A stretch of 36,773 nucleotides of DNA from CAZGWJ01 sp964529445 (GCA_964529445.1 CAZGWJ010000021.1:1-36773), one strand, 5' to 3'. Positions 6,241 to 14,291 are shown, counted from the first letter of the stretch. The notes: generated by a model from the letters alone, not told the origin. Numbers and translations: made by a program.

Positions 6241-7887
6241 CTACAGTTCCACCACGAGGCTCCGCTCCTTCGTCATCGTGACCATGCCCGCCGGGGCTCC
6301 CGGGATGCGGCGCACGTATTTCTTCTCCGTATAGCTCACCGTGACTTTCGTTCCCTCCTTGGCCCTGCTGTGGGCGGCCGCGTATTTCGCGGCGGTCAGC
6401 ACCAAGTCGTCGGTGTATTTCGCGCCGCGCCCCAGCTTCCTCAGCACCACGTGGGCGCCCGGATAATCGCGGGCGTGGAACCACAGGTCGTCGGGCTGGG
6501 CCAGTTGGAAGGTGACGTACTCGTTGGCCACCGCGGAGGCCCCGGCGCAGAGTTCGATGCCCGGTGCGACCTTCTCCCGGTGCACGTTGGGGGTCGGGGT
6601 CCGGTCCTCCTTCGGCTTCGCGGCGCGGTGCTCCGGGGGCTTTGCGGCCGGGAAGAGGTCGTGGTGGGCCTTCTTCACCTCGGCATGGCTGACAAGGGCC
6701 GGGAGGCTCCTTTGCGCCGACTTCAACTGGAGGATGCGCGCTTCCACCTCCCGCTCGCGTTTCTCGACCAGGGCCAGCCCGCGCTCGCCCTTGCGGGCCT
6801 TGTGGAAATAGTCCTGCGCGTTCCGGATCGCCGTCATTTCGGGGTCGAGCGGTATGCTCACATTCGTGTCCGTGCCCCGCACCACGTCCGGCAGTTCCAC
6901 GCCCGGGGCATGGGGCGGTACCCGGTGCAGTTGGGCCATCAGCAGTTCGCCCCACCATTGGTACTGGTCGGACCTCTCGGCCCGGGCCCGGTCCCCCTTC
7001 AACTTCGCCTGGATGCGCTGCTCGCGCTTGAGGGCCCGGCGGATCTCCAGTTCCAGTTTCCTGCGGACCTGGGCGTATCCCCGGGTCGCATGCTCGGCGT
7101 CGTAGAGGCGGCAGGCCGCCTCGTGAACGTCCGACAGGAGGCGCGGGTCCGAGGGGTCCGGCGGGAAGAGCTTGAGGACCGGGTTCGCCCCTTCCGGGAG
7201 CGCGACCGGTCCCCAGGTGTTCCGGAGGGCCCGGTCCCTCAGGGCGGCGGCCTCCCCGAAGGGATCCTCCCGGGAGGCGAGGAAGTGGACCGTCTCGGGG
7301 TCCGATCCCCGAAGGCGGTCGCGGAAGAAGAGCGGGACCTCGGGTTTGCCGGCCTTCTCCCATTCCGCGCGCATCGCGTCGGCGGTCAGTTCCCAGAGGG
7401 ACGGGCGGTCCAGGGGTTGCGGAGGCGGACGGTACGGGGAGCCTGCGAGGACCGGGCGCTCGACCTCGTCCTTGTAGCGATGGGCGCTGACAATGGACGC
7501 GTCCGCGTCCGCGAGGATGAGGTTGGGATACTTCGGCAGGGCCTCGAAGGCCAGGGTGAAGGCGGCCTCGGTCGTCCTCAGCCGCAGGAGGACGATGCGC
7601 CCGCCGGGGTCCTGCTCGACGGCTTCGATCCGGGCGTAGCCGATGTTCTTGCGCAGGGAGGACACGAAGTTGGAGGGTGCCTTCTTCGACGCCCATTTGC
7701 GATCCGTCAGGAACAGGAAGGGGCGGGTGGGGAAGAGCGCCAACACGAGGTGCAGGTTGCGCCGCTGGGGGTGGTAGAGGGTGAGTACGACCGTCTCCCC
7801 GTCGGGCTGGCCGATATGGGACACGCGGCTGCCCGGCAGGGCCCTCTTCAACTCGTGCGCAAGAAGGGTGATCAGGAGCGGAGTCAT
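6241..7887 (-). CDS. rqcH: NFACT family protein (RqcH / fibronectin-binding-like)
   Basis: The 548-residue product starts MTPLLITLLAHELKRAL and has an NFACT-N domain (about 1-190), a coiled-coil middle (about 250-390) and a C-terminal NFACT-R domain (about 430-540: YVTFQLAQPDDLWFHARDYP, GAHVVLRKLGRG, KYVRRIPGAPAGMV). Characterised RqcH binds stalled 50S subunits and recruits tRNA-Ala to tail nascent chains. Two acidic residues important in Rqc2/RqcH seem missing: the N-terminal Asp, and the Asp of the Asp-Arg pair, where this protein has EQDPGGRIV. So the tailing activity cannot be assumed. The frame extends to an ATG at 7917, but no start has a clear ribosome-binding site. Confidence 0.88.
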   Translation of the reverse strand: MTPLLITLLAHELKRALPGSRVSHIGQPDGETVVLTLYHPQRRNLHLVLALFPTRPFLFLTDRKWASKKAPSNFVSSLRKNIGYARIEAVEQDPGGRIVLLRLRTTEAAFTLAFEALPKYPNLILADADASIVSAHRYKDEVERPVLAGSPYRPPPQPLDRPSLWELTADAMRAEWEKAGKPEVPLFFRDRLRGSDPETVHFLASREDPFGEAAALRDRALRNTWGPVALPEGANPVLKLFPPDPSDPRLLSDVHEAACRLYDAEHATRGYAQVRRKLELEIRRALKREQRIQAKLKGDRARAERSDQYQWWGELLMAQLHRVPPHAPGVELPDVVRGTDTNVSIPLDPEMTAIRNAQDYFHKARKGERGLALVEKREREVEARILQLKSAQRSLPALVSHAEVKKAHHDLFPAAKPPEHRAAKPKEDRTPTPNVHREKVAPGIELCAGASAVANEYVTFQLAQPDDLWFHARDYPGAHVVLRKLGRGAKYTDDLVLTAAKYAAAHSRAKEGTKVTVSYTEKKYVRRIPGAPAGMVTMTKERSLVVEL

Positions 7888-8275
7888 GCGGCCATTGTAC
7901 CAATGACGCATGGACAATGAGGAATTAGGAGTGAGGAGTGGACGACGAGACGTCCCCTCGCCCAGTCCTGCTTCGCCGGGAGCGGCTCAGGCAGGACTTG
8001 CCCTCTCCCGCTTGCGGGAGAGGGACAAAGGGAGAGGGGGAAGTGTGCCGGATTTGGTTTCGGAGTGTTGTGTCGTATCGGTGTCCGTCACCGAATGAAT
8101 TCGGTGATGAGATCTCGCCAAAGGCGGATCCATCCCCATCCATCGGTGGTTGATAGGTCGTTCTCCGGATCTCCGTTTCTCCGTGGTGAAAAGGGTCTTG
8201 TGGCAGTTGTCTTTCCGCTTCGCCCCCGCCCCTCGGCCCTGATAAACTAGCCCCATCCTGCGCGGAAGGCGGTCC
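7888..8275. other. Intergenic repeat cluster between divergent genes
   Basis: No gene is convincing here. It contains a TTAGGAGTGAGGAGT fragment (about 7923-7940), a perfect 10-bp hairpin with a CTTG loop (8001-8024), a 9-bp palindrome around GAATTC-like bases (8088-8107), and a CATCCATCGGTGG / CTCCGTTTCTCCGTGG block (8126-8186) that recurs near 26738-26870. Promoters for the divergent genes are probably here, but I cannot place a convincing -35/-10 pair. Confidence 0.65.
8001..8024. repeat. Perfect 10-bp inverted repeat CCCTCTCCCG-CTTG-CGGGAGAGGG
   Basis: The two arms are exact reverse complements around a four-base loop, and a further GGGAGAGGGGG follows at 8030-8040. There is no T tract, so it is not an obvious terminator. 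Confidence 0.75.
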
Positions 8276-10003
8276 ATGGAAGACAGGCCCTGGTACACCT
8301 CCTACGAGCCCGGCGTACCCCGCGAGCTCGCCTATCCCTCCCACGCCCTCCCCGAGGTCCTGGCCGACACCGCCCGCCGTTTCCCCCGCAAGACCGCCAT
8401 CCACTTCTTCGGCCGGGACATCTCCTATCGGGAGTTGGACCGCCTGGTCAACCGCTTCGCCAACCTCCTGCGCTCTCAAGGCGTGAAGCCCGGCGACCGG
8501 GTGGCGCTCTACCTTCCCAACGTGGCTCCCGTGGTCATCGGCTATTACGGCATCCTCCGGGCGGGGGCCGTGGTGACCCTGGTGAACCCCCTCCAGACCC
8601 CCCGCGACACCATCCACCAGTTGAAGGATTCGGGTACGAGGTTCGTCGTTGCGCTGGATGCGTTCGTGCCGGTCCTGAGGGACCTGGCGAAAGAGGTGCC
8701 TCTTTCGCGCGTTTGGATCACGCGCATCGCCGATTATCTGCCTCCCCTGAAGGGTCTCCTCTACAACCTCAAGAACAGCCGGGACAAGAGGAACTGGATT
8801 CCCTGGCCCGGGGAGAAGTGGTTCGGGTCCTTCCGGAAGGAACTCGCGGCTTCCTCCGACCGGGATCCCGGCCTGCGTTCCTCGCTGGATGATCTCGCGC
8901 TCCTTCAATACACGGGAGGCACGACCGGGCTTCCCAAGGGCGTCATGCTGACCCATCGGGCGGTGCTGGCCAACGCCTGGCAGGCCAAGTCCTGGGTGGT
9001 CGGGATGACGGAAGGGGAGGAATCGGTTCTCACCGCCATCCCCATCTTCCATTGCTATGGCATGACCGTCGGCATGAACCTGGCGGTGGCGCACGGCGCC
9101 ACGATGGTGCTGGTGCCGAAGTTCATGGTGCGTCAGATCATGAAGCTCATCCACGACACGAAGCCCTCCATCTTTCCGGGCGTGCAGACCATGTACGTGG
9201 CGATCAACAACCATCCCGACGTGGCGAAGTACGACCTGCGATCCATCAAGGCCTGCATCTCGGGTGCGGGCGCCCTTCACGTCGAGGTCCAGCGAAAGTT
9301 CGAGCAGCTCACGGGAGGATATCTCGTGGAGGGGTACGGTCTCACCGAAGCCTCGCCCGTCACCCATTGCAACCCCCTGAAGGGCGTACGGAAGGTCGGG
9401 TGCATCGGAGTTCCCCTTCCGGGGACGGACTCGAAGATCGTGGACCTCGAGACCGGCGAAAAGGACCTGCCTCCCGGCGAGATCGGCGAGATCGTCCTGA
9501 AAGGGCCCCAGGTCATGCAGGGATACTGGAACCGCCCGGAGGAGACCGCGAAGGTCCTGCGGGACGGCTGGCTCTACACCGGCGACATCGGAGAAATGGA
9601 CGCCGACGGGTTCTTCAAGATCGTGGACCGCAAGAGCGACATGATCAAGGTGGCGGGCGAGAACGTCTATCCCCGGGAGGTCGAGGAGGTCCTTTTCCAA
9701 CACGACGCGGTCCTCGATTGCGTGGCGGCGGGCGTGCCCAACGAGACGCTGGGCGATATCGTGAAGGCCTACGTCATCCTGAAGGGAGGCGCGAGCGTCA
9801 CGCCCCACGAACTGCTCGTCTTCTGCAAGAAGCGACTGGCGAAGTTCAAGTGGCCCAAGGAGATCGAGTTGCGCGCGGAACTGCCGAAGAACATGGTGGG
9901 CAAGGCCCTGAGGCGTTTCCTCAAGGCGGAGGAACTGGAGCGCATCCAGGTCCGCCGGAGCACAGGGCATCATCACGTCACCGGGAAGGCGGGAGTGCGA
10001 TGA
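8276..10003 (+). CDS. fadD: Long-chain fatty-acid-CoA ligase (AMP-forming)
   Basis: The 575-residue adenylate-forming enzyme activates a fatty acid with ATP to an acyl-adenylate and then an acyl-CoA. The phosphate loop YTGGTTGLPKG is at residues 212-222. The A5 motif GYGLTEASPV, the A7 Asp (GWLYTGDIGEMDADGFF), A8 (DRKSDMIKVAGENVYPREVE) and the A10 lysine region (PKNMVGKALRR) are all intact. ATG 8276 follows a GGAAGGCGG sequence. Its stop overlaps the next start (ATGA, 10000-10003), so the ligase and the patatin-like lipase are translationally coupled; the lipase could release the fatty acid that the ligase activates. The exact chain-length preference cannot be read. Confidence 0.92.
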   Translation: MEDRPWYTSYEPGVPRELAYPSHALPEVLADTARRFPRKTAIHFFGRDISYRELDRLVNRFANLLRSQGVKPGDRVALYLPNVAPVVIGYYGILRAGAVVTLVNPLQTPRDTIHQLKDSGTRFVVALDAFVPVLRDLAKEVPLSRVWITRIADYLPPLKGLLYNLKNSRDKRNWIPWPGEKWFGSFRKELAASSDRDPGLRSSLDDLALLQYTGGTTGLPKGVMLTHRAVLANAWQAKSWVVGMTEGEESVLTAIPIFHCYGMTVGMNLAVAHGATMVLVPKFMVRQIMKLIHDTKPSIFPGVQTMYVAINNHPDVAKYDLRSIKACISGAGALHVEVQRKFEQLTGGYLVEGYGLTEASPVTHCNPLKGVRKVGCIGVPLPGTDSKIVDLETGEKDLPPGEIGEIVLKGPQVMQGYWNRPEETAKVLRDGWLYTGDIGEMDADGFFKIVDRKSDMIKVAGENVYPREVEEVLFQHDAVLDCVAAGVPNETLGDIVKAYVILKGGASVTPHELLVFCKKRLAKFKWPKEIELRAELPKNMVGKALRRFLKAEELERIQVRRSTGHHHVTGKAGVR

Positions 10004-10833
10004 GCGGCGGGAGGACATTCGAGTCCCTTGGGCAGCTTTCGGCGCGGCGCCAGCGCGGGCGTTACCGGACCGGTTTGGCCTTGTCGGGAGGCGTGGCGTT
10101 CGGGCTGGCCCAGATCGGCGTGTTGAAGGTTCTGGAGAAGGCGGGCGTGTGCATCGACTGCATCGCGGGCACCAGCGCCGGGGCCATCATTGCGGCCGGG
10201 TACGCGGCGGGCGTTCCCCTGGACGAGTTGGAGGCCATGGCCGTCCATACTTCCTGGGGCCAGTTGTTCGCGCTGAGGCCGTCCCGCAAGGGCCTGGTTT
10301 CCTCCGAACCCATCGAGAGGTACGTCCGGGACAACTTCCAGGTCTCCCGCTTCGAGGAACTGGTCATGCCCCTGGCCGTGGTCACGACGGATATCTGTTC
10401 CGGGGAGGAGGCGGTTTTCACCCGGGGGCCCCTGGACCGCGCGGTTCGGGCTTCCTGCTCCATCCCGGGGATCTACAGCCCGGTGGAACTGGATGGTCGC
10501 CAGCTGGTGGACGGCGGCCTGGTCGAGAACGTGCCCGTGAAGGCCCTTCGGAGCCTGGGCGCCGAGCGGGTCATTGCCGTGAACGTGATGGGGCATCGCA
10601 AGGTGTTCAAGAAGGCGTCCAATGTCGTCCAGATCCTGATGAGGGTGTGGAATTTCTTCGTCCAGGAGAATCGCTCCTGGGAGCAGGGGGCGGACGTCAT
10701 CCTCGAGCCGGACCTTCGCATCTACGATCTTTTCGACTTCTCCGCGGCTTCCGAGATCATCCGGGTGGGCGAGAAGGAAACCAGGTCGAAGCTGAAGCAG
10801 ATCAAACGATTGACGGGGAAAAGGAAGTATTGA
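10000..10833 (+). CDS. Patatin-like phospholipase
   Basis: The 277-residue product has the patatin fold signatures: glycine-rich oxyanion loop LALSGGVAFG near residues 25-34, nucleophile elbow GTSAG at 57-61 (Ser59) and DGG at 171-173 with the catalytic Asp171. The family hydrolyses acyl esters with a Ser-Asp dyad, and the RssA/NTE-like bacterial members are close in size. No signal peptide is seen, so it is probably cytosolic or membrane-associated. It overlaps the upstream acyl-CoA ligase by four bases, suggesting a joint lipid-recycling role (inference). Its stop overlaps the possible TTG start of the next small gene. Confidence 0.9.
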   Translation: MSGGRTFESLGQLSARRQRGRYRTGLALSGGVAFGLAQIGVLKVLEKAGVCIDCIAGTSAGAIIAAGYAAGVPLDELEAMAVHTSWGQLFALRPSRKGLVSSEPIERYVRDNFQVSRFEELVMPLAVVTTDICSGEEAVFTRGPLDRAVRASCSIPGIYSPVELDGRQLVDGGLVENVPVKALRSLGAERVIAVNVMGHRKVFKKASNVVQILMRVWNFFVQENRSWEQGADVILEPDLRIYDLFDFSAASEIIRVGEKETRSKLKQIKRLTGKRKY

Positions 10834-11159
10834 ACACCGTGGGAAACGGTAAAAACAATGACCGGCAGGGCGGGAGCCATCGCCAAAACATAGATGGCCC
10901 GGGTTCAGATGGATGGCTTACCGCTTGGATTATCTGGGAGAGTTGGACTCTGGTGGTCCTGGGCGTTTTGTCGATCGCATTTGCAATCTATCTGCTGGCA
11001 GAATGGCTCGGCCTGACTGGATCTCGCATTTTTAATGACAGGAACCGCTGGGGTGGGATCCTATTTTTGCCAGTGTTGGGAGTGGTTTTGATCGGATTGG
11101 GGAAATATTCGTTGAAAGTAACAAAGGTCGATGTCCGGCGCCACAAATGGTGGGCGTGA
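10830..11159 (+). CDS. Small membrane protein, unknown function
   Basis: The frame opens at TTG 10830 (overlapping the lipase TGA) or GTG 10839 and ends at TGA 11157-11159, giving about 106-109 residues. After a polar N-terminus come two hydrophobic segments: SWTLVVLGVLSIAFAIYLLAEWL and GGILFLPVLGVVLIGLGKYSL. AAGGAAG at 10821-10827 could serve as ribosome-binding site, better spaced for the GTG. I do not recognise a family. Codon use is more AT-rich than in the lipase. The stop/start overlap suggests it belongs to the same operon. Confidence 0.5.
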   Translation: MNTVGNGKNNDRQGGSHRQNIDGPGSDGWLTAWIIWESWTLVVLGVLSIAFAIYLLAEWLGLTGSRIFNDRNRWGGILFLPVLGVVLIGLGKYSLKVTKVDVRRHKWWA

Positions 11160-11296
11160 TAAACGGTGGTTAATTGCTTTTTTTAGTAGGGTCGTTTTAG
11201 CCATTGTTTATCTTATTTATTAGTGGGTGCTTAATATCCAATAACGACAATGGTTTTAAGGCTTGCCCGAAACCCCTTATGTAGCAATGCTTTGTG

Positions 11297-11325
11297 TTGC
11301 CATCCCCGCTATTTAGTGCCATAAT
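11297..11325 (+). promoter_or_regulatory. Predicted sigma-70-type promoter of hup
   Basis: TTGCCA at 11297-11302 and CATAAT at 11320-11325 are separated by 17 bases. Transcription would start near 11332 and leave a leader of about 127 bases. Confidence 0.55.
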
Positions 11326-11330
11326 CTTCA

Positions 11331-11454
11331 AAACCCGCTACATCTTGAGGTCGATCGCAAGATGGGTTTAAAACGGCTGAATCGGAAGGGTTAAAGCCGC
11401 TTTTCCGAATGAATTTGAAAAACCTCGTTTTTTGAGGTAGCCGATTCAGGGAGG
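11331..11454 (+). promoter_or_regulatory. Structured 5' leader of hup with competing stems next to the Shine-Dalgarno
   Basis: CATCTTG (11341-11347) pairs with CAAGATG (11358-11364), extended by AAACC/GGTTT. CTGAATCGG (11377-11385) is an exact reverse complement of CCGATTCAG (11441-11449), which directly abuts the GGGAGG ribosome-binding site. The same left arm could instead pair locally with TTCCGAAT (11403-11410). ACCTC/GAGGT (11422-11438) forms a further hairpin. No known riboswitch is recognised. Confidence 0.45.
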
Positions 11455-11458
11455 CAAC

Positions 11459-11731
11459 ATGACAAAAGACGAATTGGTGGCCAAGATGGCCGAATCTTCG
11501 GGCGTCAAGAAGGTGGACGTCCAAAAAGCGCTGGATGCGATGATCCAAACCATCATCGAGACCATCAAGACCGGTGACAAGGTCAATATCACGGGTCTGG
11601 GGATCTTCAAGGTGAAGGACAAGAAGGCGCGTTTGGCCAGGAACCCCAAGACGGGGGAATCCATCCAGGTCCCGGCCAAAAAAGCCCCGAAATTCATTCC
11701 TTCCAAGAACCTGAAGGAATCGGTCAAGTAA
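11459..11731 (+). CDS. hup: HU family DNA-binding protein
   Basis: The 90-residue product is a full-length HU/IHF-type protein. MTKDELVAKMAESSGVKKVDVQKALDA fits the N-terminal helices, GDKVNITGLGIFKVKDKKAR the dimer saddle (G-F motif), and ARNPKTGESIQVPAKKAPKF the DNA-binding arm with the intercalating proline region. It bends and compacts DNA as a dimer. GGGAGG at 11449-11454 gives a strong start at ATG 11459. It has its own predicted promoter and terminator, so it is monocistronic. Confidence 0.95.
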   Translation: MTKDELVAKMAESSGVKKVDVQKALDAMIQTIIETIKTGDKVNITGLGIFKVKDKKARLARNPKTGESIQVPAKKAPKFIPSKNLKESVK

Positions 11732-11753
11732 TTCAAGCTGTTCTGGGCGGCAA

Positions 11754-11820
11754 GGCGGTTCGATCTTTACTCCGTGATCCCATGGATCCGGGGTGAAGGT
11801 TGGGCCGCTTTTTCTTTTTT
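11754..11820 (+). terminator. Rho-independent terminator of hup
   Basis: ACTCCGTGATCC (11769-11780) pairs with GGATCCGGGGT (11784-11794) with one bulge. An outer GCGG/CCGC pair (11755-11758 and 11805-11808) closes the structure, and a T-rich run follows at 11808-11820. Confidence 0.7.
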
Positions 11821-11963
11821 CGGGACTACGCGGGCGATCCTTCCGGCCGTCGAACTCCAATGACGGGACCGCCCCAAAATCCAGTTCATGCGGGCCGCGA
11901 AGTGGTCGGGCATCCGGCCGCAATGGCCGGTGAGCCATCTTCCCGGGTTACACGGATCGGCCC

Positions 11964-11992
11964 TTGACTATGTTCGCGGGCCTTCCTATAGT
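11964..11992 (+). promoter_or_regulatory. Sigma-70-type promoter of groES-groEL
   Basis: TTGACT (11964-11969) and TATAGT (11987-11992) are 17 bases apart. The start site would be near 12000, immediately before the CIRCE operator. Confidence 0.8.
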
Positions 11993-12003
11993 CCCTTTTC
12001 CCG

Positions 12004-12030
12004 TTGGCACTCCTCCCCGTTGAGTGCCAA
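12004..12030. promoter_or_regulatory. CIRCE operator (HrcA binding site)
   Basis: TTGGCACTC-N9-GAGTGCCAA is a perfect inverted repeat. The consensus is TTAGCACTC-N9-GAGTGCTAA; both half-sites carry the same symmetric A-to-G (T-to-C) change, so symmetry is retained. Its position just downstream of the promoter indicates HrcA repression of groESL under normal conditions. hrcA itself is not in the window. Confidence 0.93.
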
Positions 12031-12137
12031 CCCCTCGTCGTGATGCGAACGGGAAGATGCCGTTGCTCCGGGGTCCATGGGGTCGGAGCCCCTATGGGGA
12101 TGGCGCATCGGAACCAGCAAAACAATTGGAGGCAGGC

Positions 12138-12425
12138 ATGAAAATCCGTCCTTTGCATGACCGGATCCTGGTCGAGCGCTCGGCCGAGGAAGAGAAGACC
12201 AACAGCGGGATCATCATCCCCGATTCGGCCAAGGAGAAGCCCCAGAAGGGCAAGGTCGTGGCCGTCGGTTCCGGGAAGATCAACGAGAAGGGAGAGCGCG
12301 TGAAGATGGACGTCAAGGAGGGCGACGCCATCCTCTTCGAGAAGTACGCCGGCAACGAGATCAAGATGGACGGCAAGGAACTCATGATCATGCGGGAAGA
12401 GGACGTCCTGGCCGTGATCGAATAA
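12138..12425 (+). CDS. groES: Co-chaperonin GroES
   Basis: The 95-residue product begins MKIRPLHDRILVERS. It has the mobile-loop region (EEEKTNSGIIIPDSAKEKP), the GKVVAVGSGK strand and the C-terminal EDVLAVIE, all standard for GroES, whose heptamer caps GroEL. ATG 12138 follows TTGGAGGCAGGC; the frame extends upstream to 12024, but that would translate the leader and operator region. The leader between the CIRCE element and the start is about 107 bases. groEL follows after 61 bases. Confidence 0.97.
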   Translation: MKIRPLHDRILVERSAEEEKTNSGIIIPDSAKEKPQKGKVVAVGSGKINEKGERVKMDVKEGDAILFEKYAGNEIKMDGKELMIMREEDVLAVIE

Positions 12426-12486
12426 CGGAGGTCCCGGGAAACCCGAAGGATCTACTGAGAACGGAATACCCCAAGGAGGGAAAGAA

Positions 12487-14124
12487 ATGGCCAAGCAGAT
12501 CATCTACGGAGAGGACGCCCGGCGCGCCTTGCAGCGCGGCGTCGACAAGCTCGCCAACGCGGTGAAAGTGACCCTCGGCCCCAAGGGCCGGAACGTGGTC
12601 CTGGACAAGAAGTACGGCGCCCCCAACATCACCAAGGACGGCGTCTCGGTGGCCAAGGAGATCGAACTCGAGGACGCGTTCGAGAACATGGGTGCCCAGA
12701 TGGTCAAGGAGGTCGCCACCAAGACCTCGGACGTGGCCGGCGACGGCACCACGACCGCCACGGTCCTGGCGCAGTCCATCGTGAAGGAAGGCCTCAAGAA
12801 CGTGACGGCCGGCTCCAACCCCATGGCCCTGAAGCGCGGCATCGACCGCGCCGTCGAAGCCGTGACGGCGGAGCTCAAGAAGATCTCGACCCCCACCAAG
12901 GGCAAGACCGAGATCGCCCAGGTGGCCACCATCTCGGCCAACGGGGACAAGGAGATCGGCGGCAAGATTGCCGAGGCCATGGAGAAGGTCGGCAAGGAGG
13001 GCGTCATCACGGTCGAGGAAGCCAAGGGCATGGAGACCACCCTCGACACCGTCGAAGGCATGCAGTTCGACCAGGGGTACCTCTCCCCCTACTTCGTGAC
13101 CAATGCCGAGCGCATGGTCTGCGAACTGGAGAATCCCTACATCCTCATCCATGAGAAGAAGATCTCCAGCATGAAGGACCTCCTGCCGGTGCTCGAGAAG
13201 GTCGTCCAGAAGGGCCGTCCGCTGGTCATCATCGCCGAGGAGGTCGAGGGCGAGGCCCTGGCCACCCTCGTGGTGAACAAGATCCGCGGCACCTTCGTCT
13301 GCGCGGCCGTGAAGGCCCCCGGCTTCGGCGACCGCCGCAAGGCCATGCTCGAGGACATCGCGATCCTGACCGGCGGCAAGGCCGTCACCGAGGACCTGGG
13401 CATCAAGCTCGAGAACGTCGACATGAAGGACCTGGGCTCGGCCAAGAAGGTCACTATCGACAAGGACAACACCACCATCACTCAGGGCGCCGGCAAGACC
13501 GAGGACATCAAGGCGCGTTGCGAGGTCATTCGTCGCCAGATCAAGGAGACCACGAGCGACTATGACCGCGAGAAACTGCAGGAGCGCCTGGCGAAGCTCG
13601 CCGGGGGCGTTGCGGTCATCAACGTCGGGGCGGCCACCGAGGTCGAGATGAAGGAAAAGAAGGCCCGCGTCGAGGACGCCTTGCACGCGACCCGCGCGGC
13701 CGTCGAGGAGGGCATCGTGCCCGGCGGCGGCGTGGCCCTGGTCCGTGCCGTCAAGGCCCTGGACGCCGTCAAGGCCGAGGGCGACGAGCGGGTCGGCGTG
13801 GATATCGTGCGCCGGGCCCTCGAGGAGCCCTTGCGCCACATCGTGACGAACGCGGGCGGCGAGGGATCCGTGGTCGTGGCCAAGGTCGTCGGCGAGAAGC
13901 AGAATGTGGGCTTCAACGCCGAGGCCGGCGTGTACGAGGACCTCGTGGCGGCCGGCATCATCGATCCCACCAAGGTCGTGCGCACGGCCCTGCAGAACGC
14001 GGCCTCCGTGGCGGGCTTGATGCTCACCACCGAGACGCTCGTCACCGACATCCCGGAGAAGGAGAAGCCGGCGATGCCCGCGGGCGGCGGGATGGGCGGC
14101 ATGGGCGGAGGCATGGACTATTGA
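12487..14124 (+). CDS. groEL: Chaperonin GroEL
   Basis: The 545-residue product is full length. Visible features include the start MAKQIIYGEDARRALQRGV, the ATP-site VAGDGTTTATVLAQ near residues 84-97, the apical-domain segments QFDQGYLSPYFVTNAE and FGDRRKAMLEDIAILTGG, GVAVINVGAATEVEMKEKK, and the C-terminal Gly-Gly-Met tail ending GGGMDY. It forms the folding chamber with GroES. AAGGAGGGAAAG lies just before ATG 12487. It shares the CIRCE-controlled promoter upstream of groES. Confidence 0.98.
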   Translation: MAKQIIYGEDARRALQRGVDKLANAVKVTLGPKGRNVVLDKKYGAPNITKDGVSVAKEIELEDAFENMGAQMVKEVATKTSDVAGDGTTTATVLAQSIVKEGLKNVTAGSNPMALKRGIDRAVEAVTAELKKISTPTKGKTEIAQVATISANGDKEIGGKIAEAMEKVGKEGVITVEEAKGMETTLDTVEGMQFDQGYLSPYFVTNAERMVCELENPYILIHEKKISSMKDLLPVLEKVVQKGRPLVIIAEEVEGEALATLVVNKIRGTFVCAAVKAPGFGDRRKAMLEDIAILTGGKAVTEDLGIKLENVDMKDLGSAKKVTIDKDNTTITQGAGKTEDIKARCEVIRRQIKETTSDYDREKLQERLAKLAGGVAVINVGAATEVEMKEKKARVEDALHATRAAVEEGIVPGGGVALVRAVKALDAVKAEGDERVGVDIVRRALEEPLRHIVTNAGGEGSVVVAKVVGEKQNVGFNAEAGVYEDLVAAGIIDPTKVVRTALQNAASVAGLMLTTETLVTDIPEKEKPAMPAGGGMGGMGGGMDY

Positions 14125-14126
14125 GA

Positions 14127-14205
14127 AGGCAGTTAGAAGTTAGGAGTGAGGAGTCGTAGACTCGGGAATACTACGCACTTCGAACTGCGAACTTCGGACT
14201 TTCTT
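14127..14205. repeat. CTCCTAACTTCGAACTC-family repeat, degenerate (copy E2)
   Basis: GGCAGTTAGAAGTTAGGAGT with GAGGAGT at the left and ACTTCGAACTGCGAACTTCG at the right form a degenerate inverted pair. It lies between the groEL stop and its terminator. Confidence 0.65.
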
Positions 14206-14214
14206 TGAATAACC

Positions 14215-14250
14215 GCCCCCGGAAGGCATACCTTCCGGGGGCTTTCTTTT
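14215..14250 (+). terminator. Rho-independent terminator of groESL
   Basis: GCCCCCGGAAGG (14215-14226) and CCTTCCGGGGGC (14231-14242) form a perfect 12-bp stem with a CATA loop, followed by TTTCTTTT. Confidence 0.92.
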
Positions 14251-14262
14251 GTCCGGGCCGCG

Positions 14263-14291
14263 TTGACACGGTCGGGTCCCCTCCCTATATT
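14263..14291 (+). promoter_or_regulatory. Sigma-70-type promoter of the FmdB-like gene
   Basis: TTGACA (14263-14268) and TATATT (14286-14291) are separated by 17 bases, 31 bases before the ATG. Confidence 0.82.

Larger units (their letters stand above)
11160..11458 (+). other. AT-rich intergenic region upstream of hup
   Basis: This 299-base stretch is far richer in A+T than its surroundings and shows no supported gene. Its right half holds a likely promoter (11297-11325) and a structured leader before hup. Confidence 0.6.

Noticed and set aside
8001..8040. Terminator for the region upstream of fadD
   Set aside because: The stem is perfect but no T tract follows on either strand, and no gene ends nearby in that direction.
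12388..13839. Minus-strand open frame opposite groEL (483 codons)
   Set aside because: Open antisense frames are common opposite groEL; composition is His/Leu/Gly/Asp-rich and no domain is seen.
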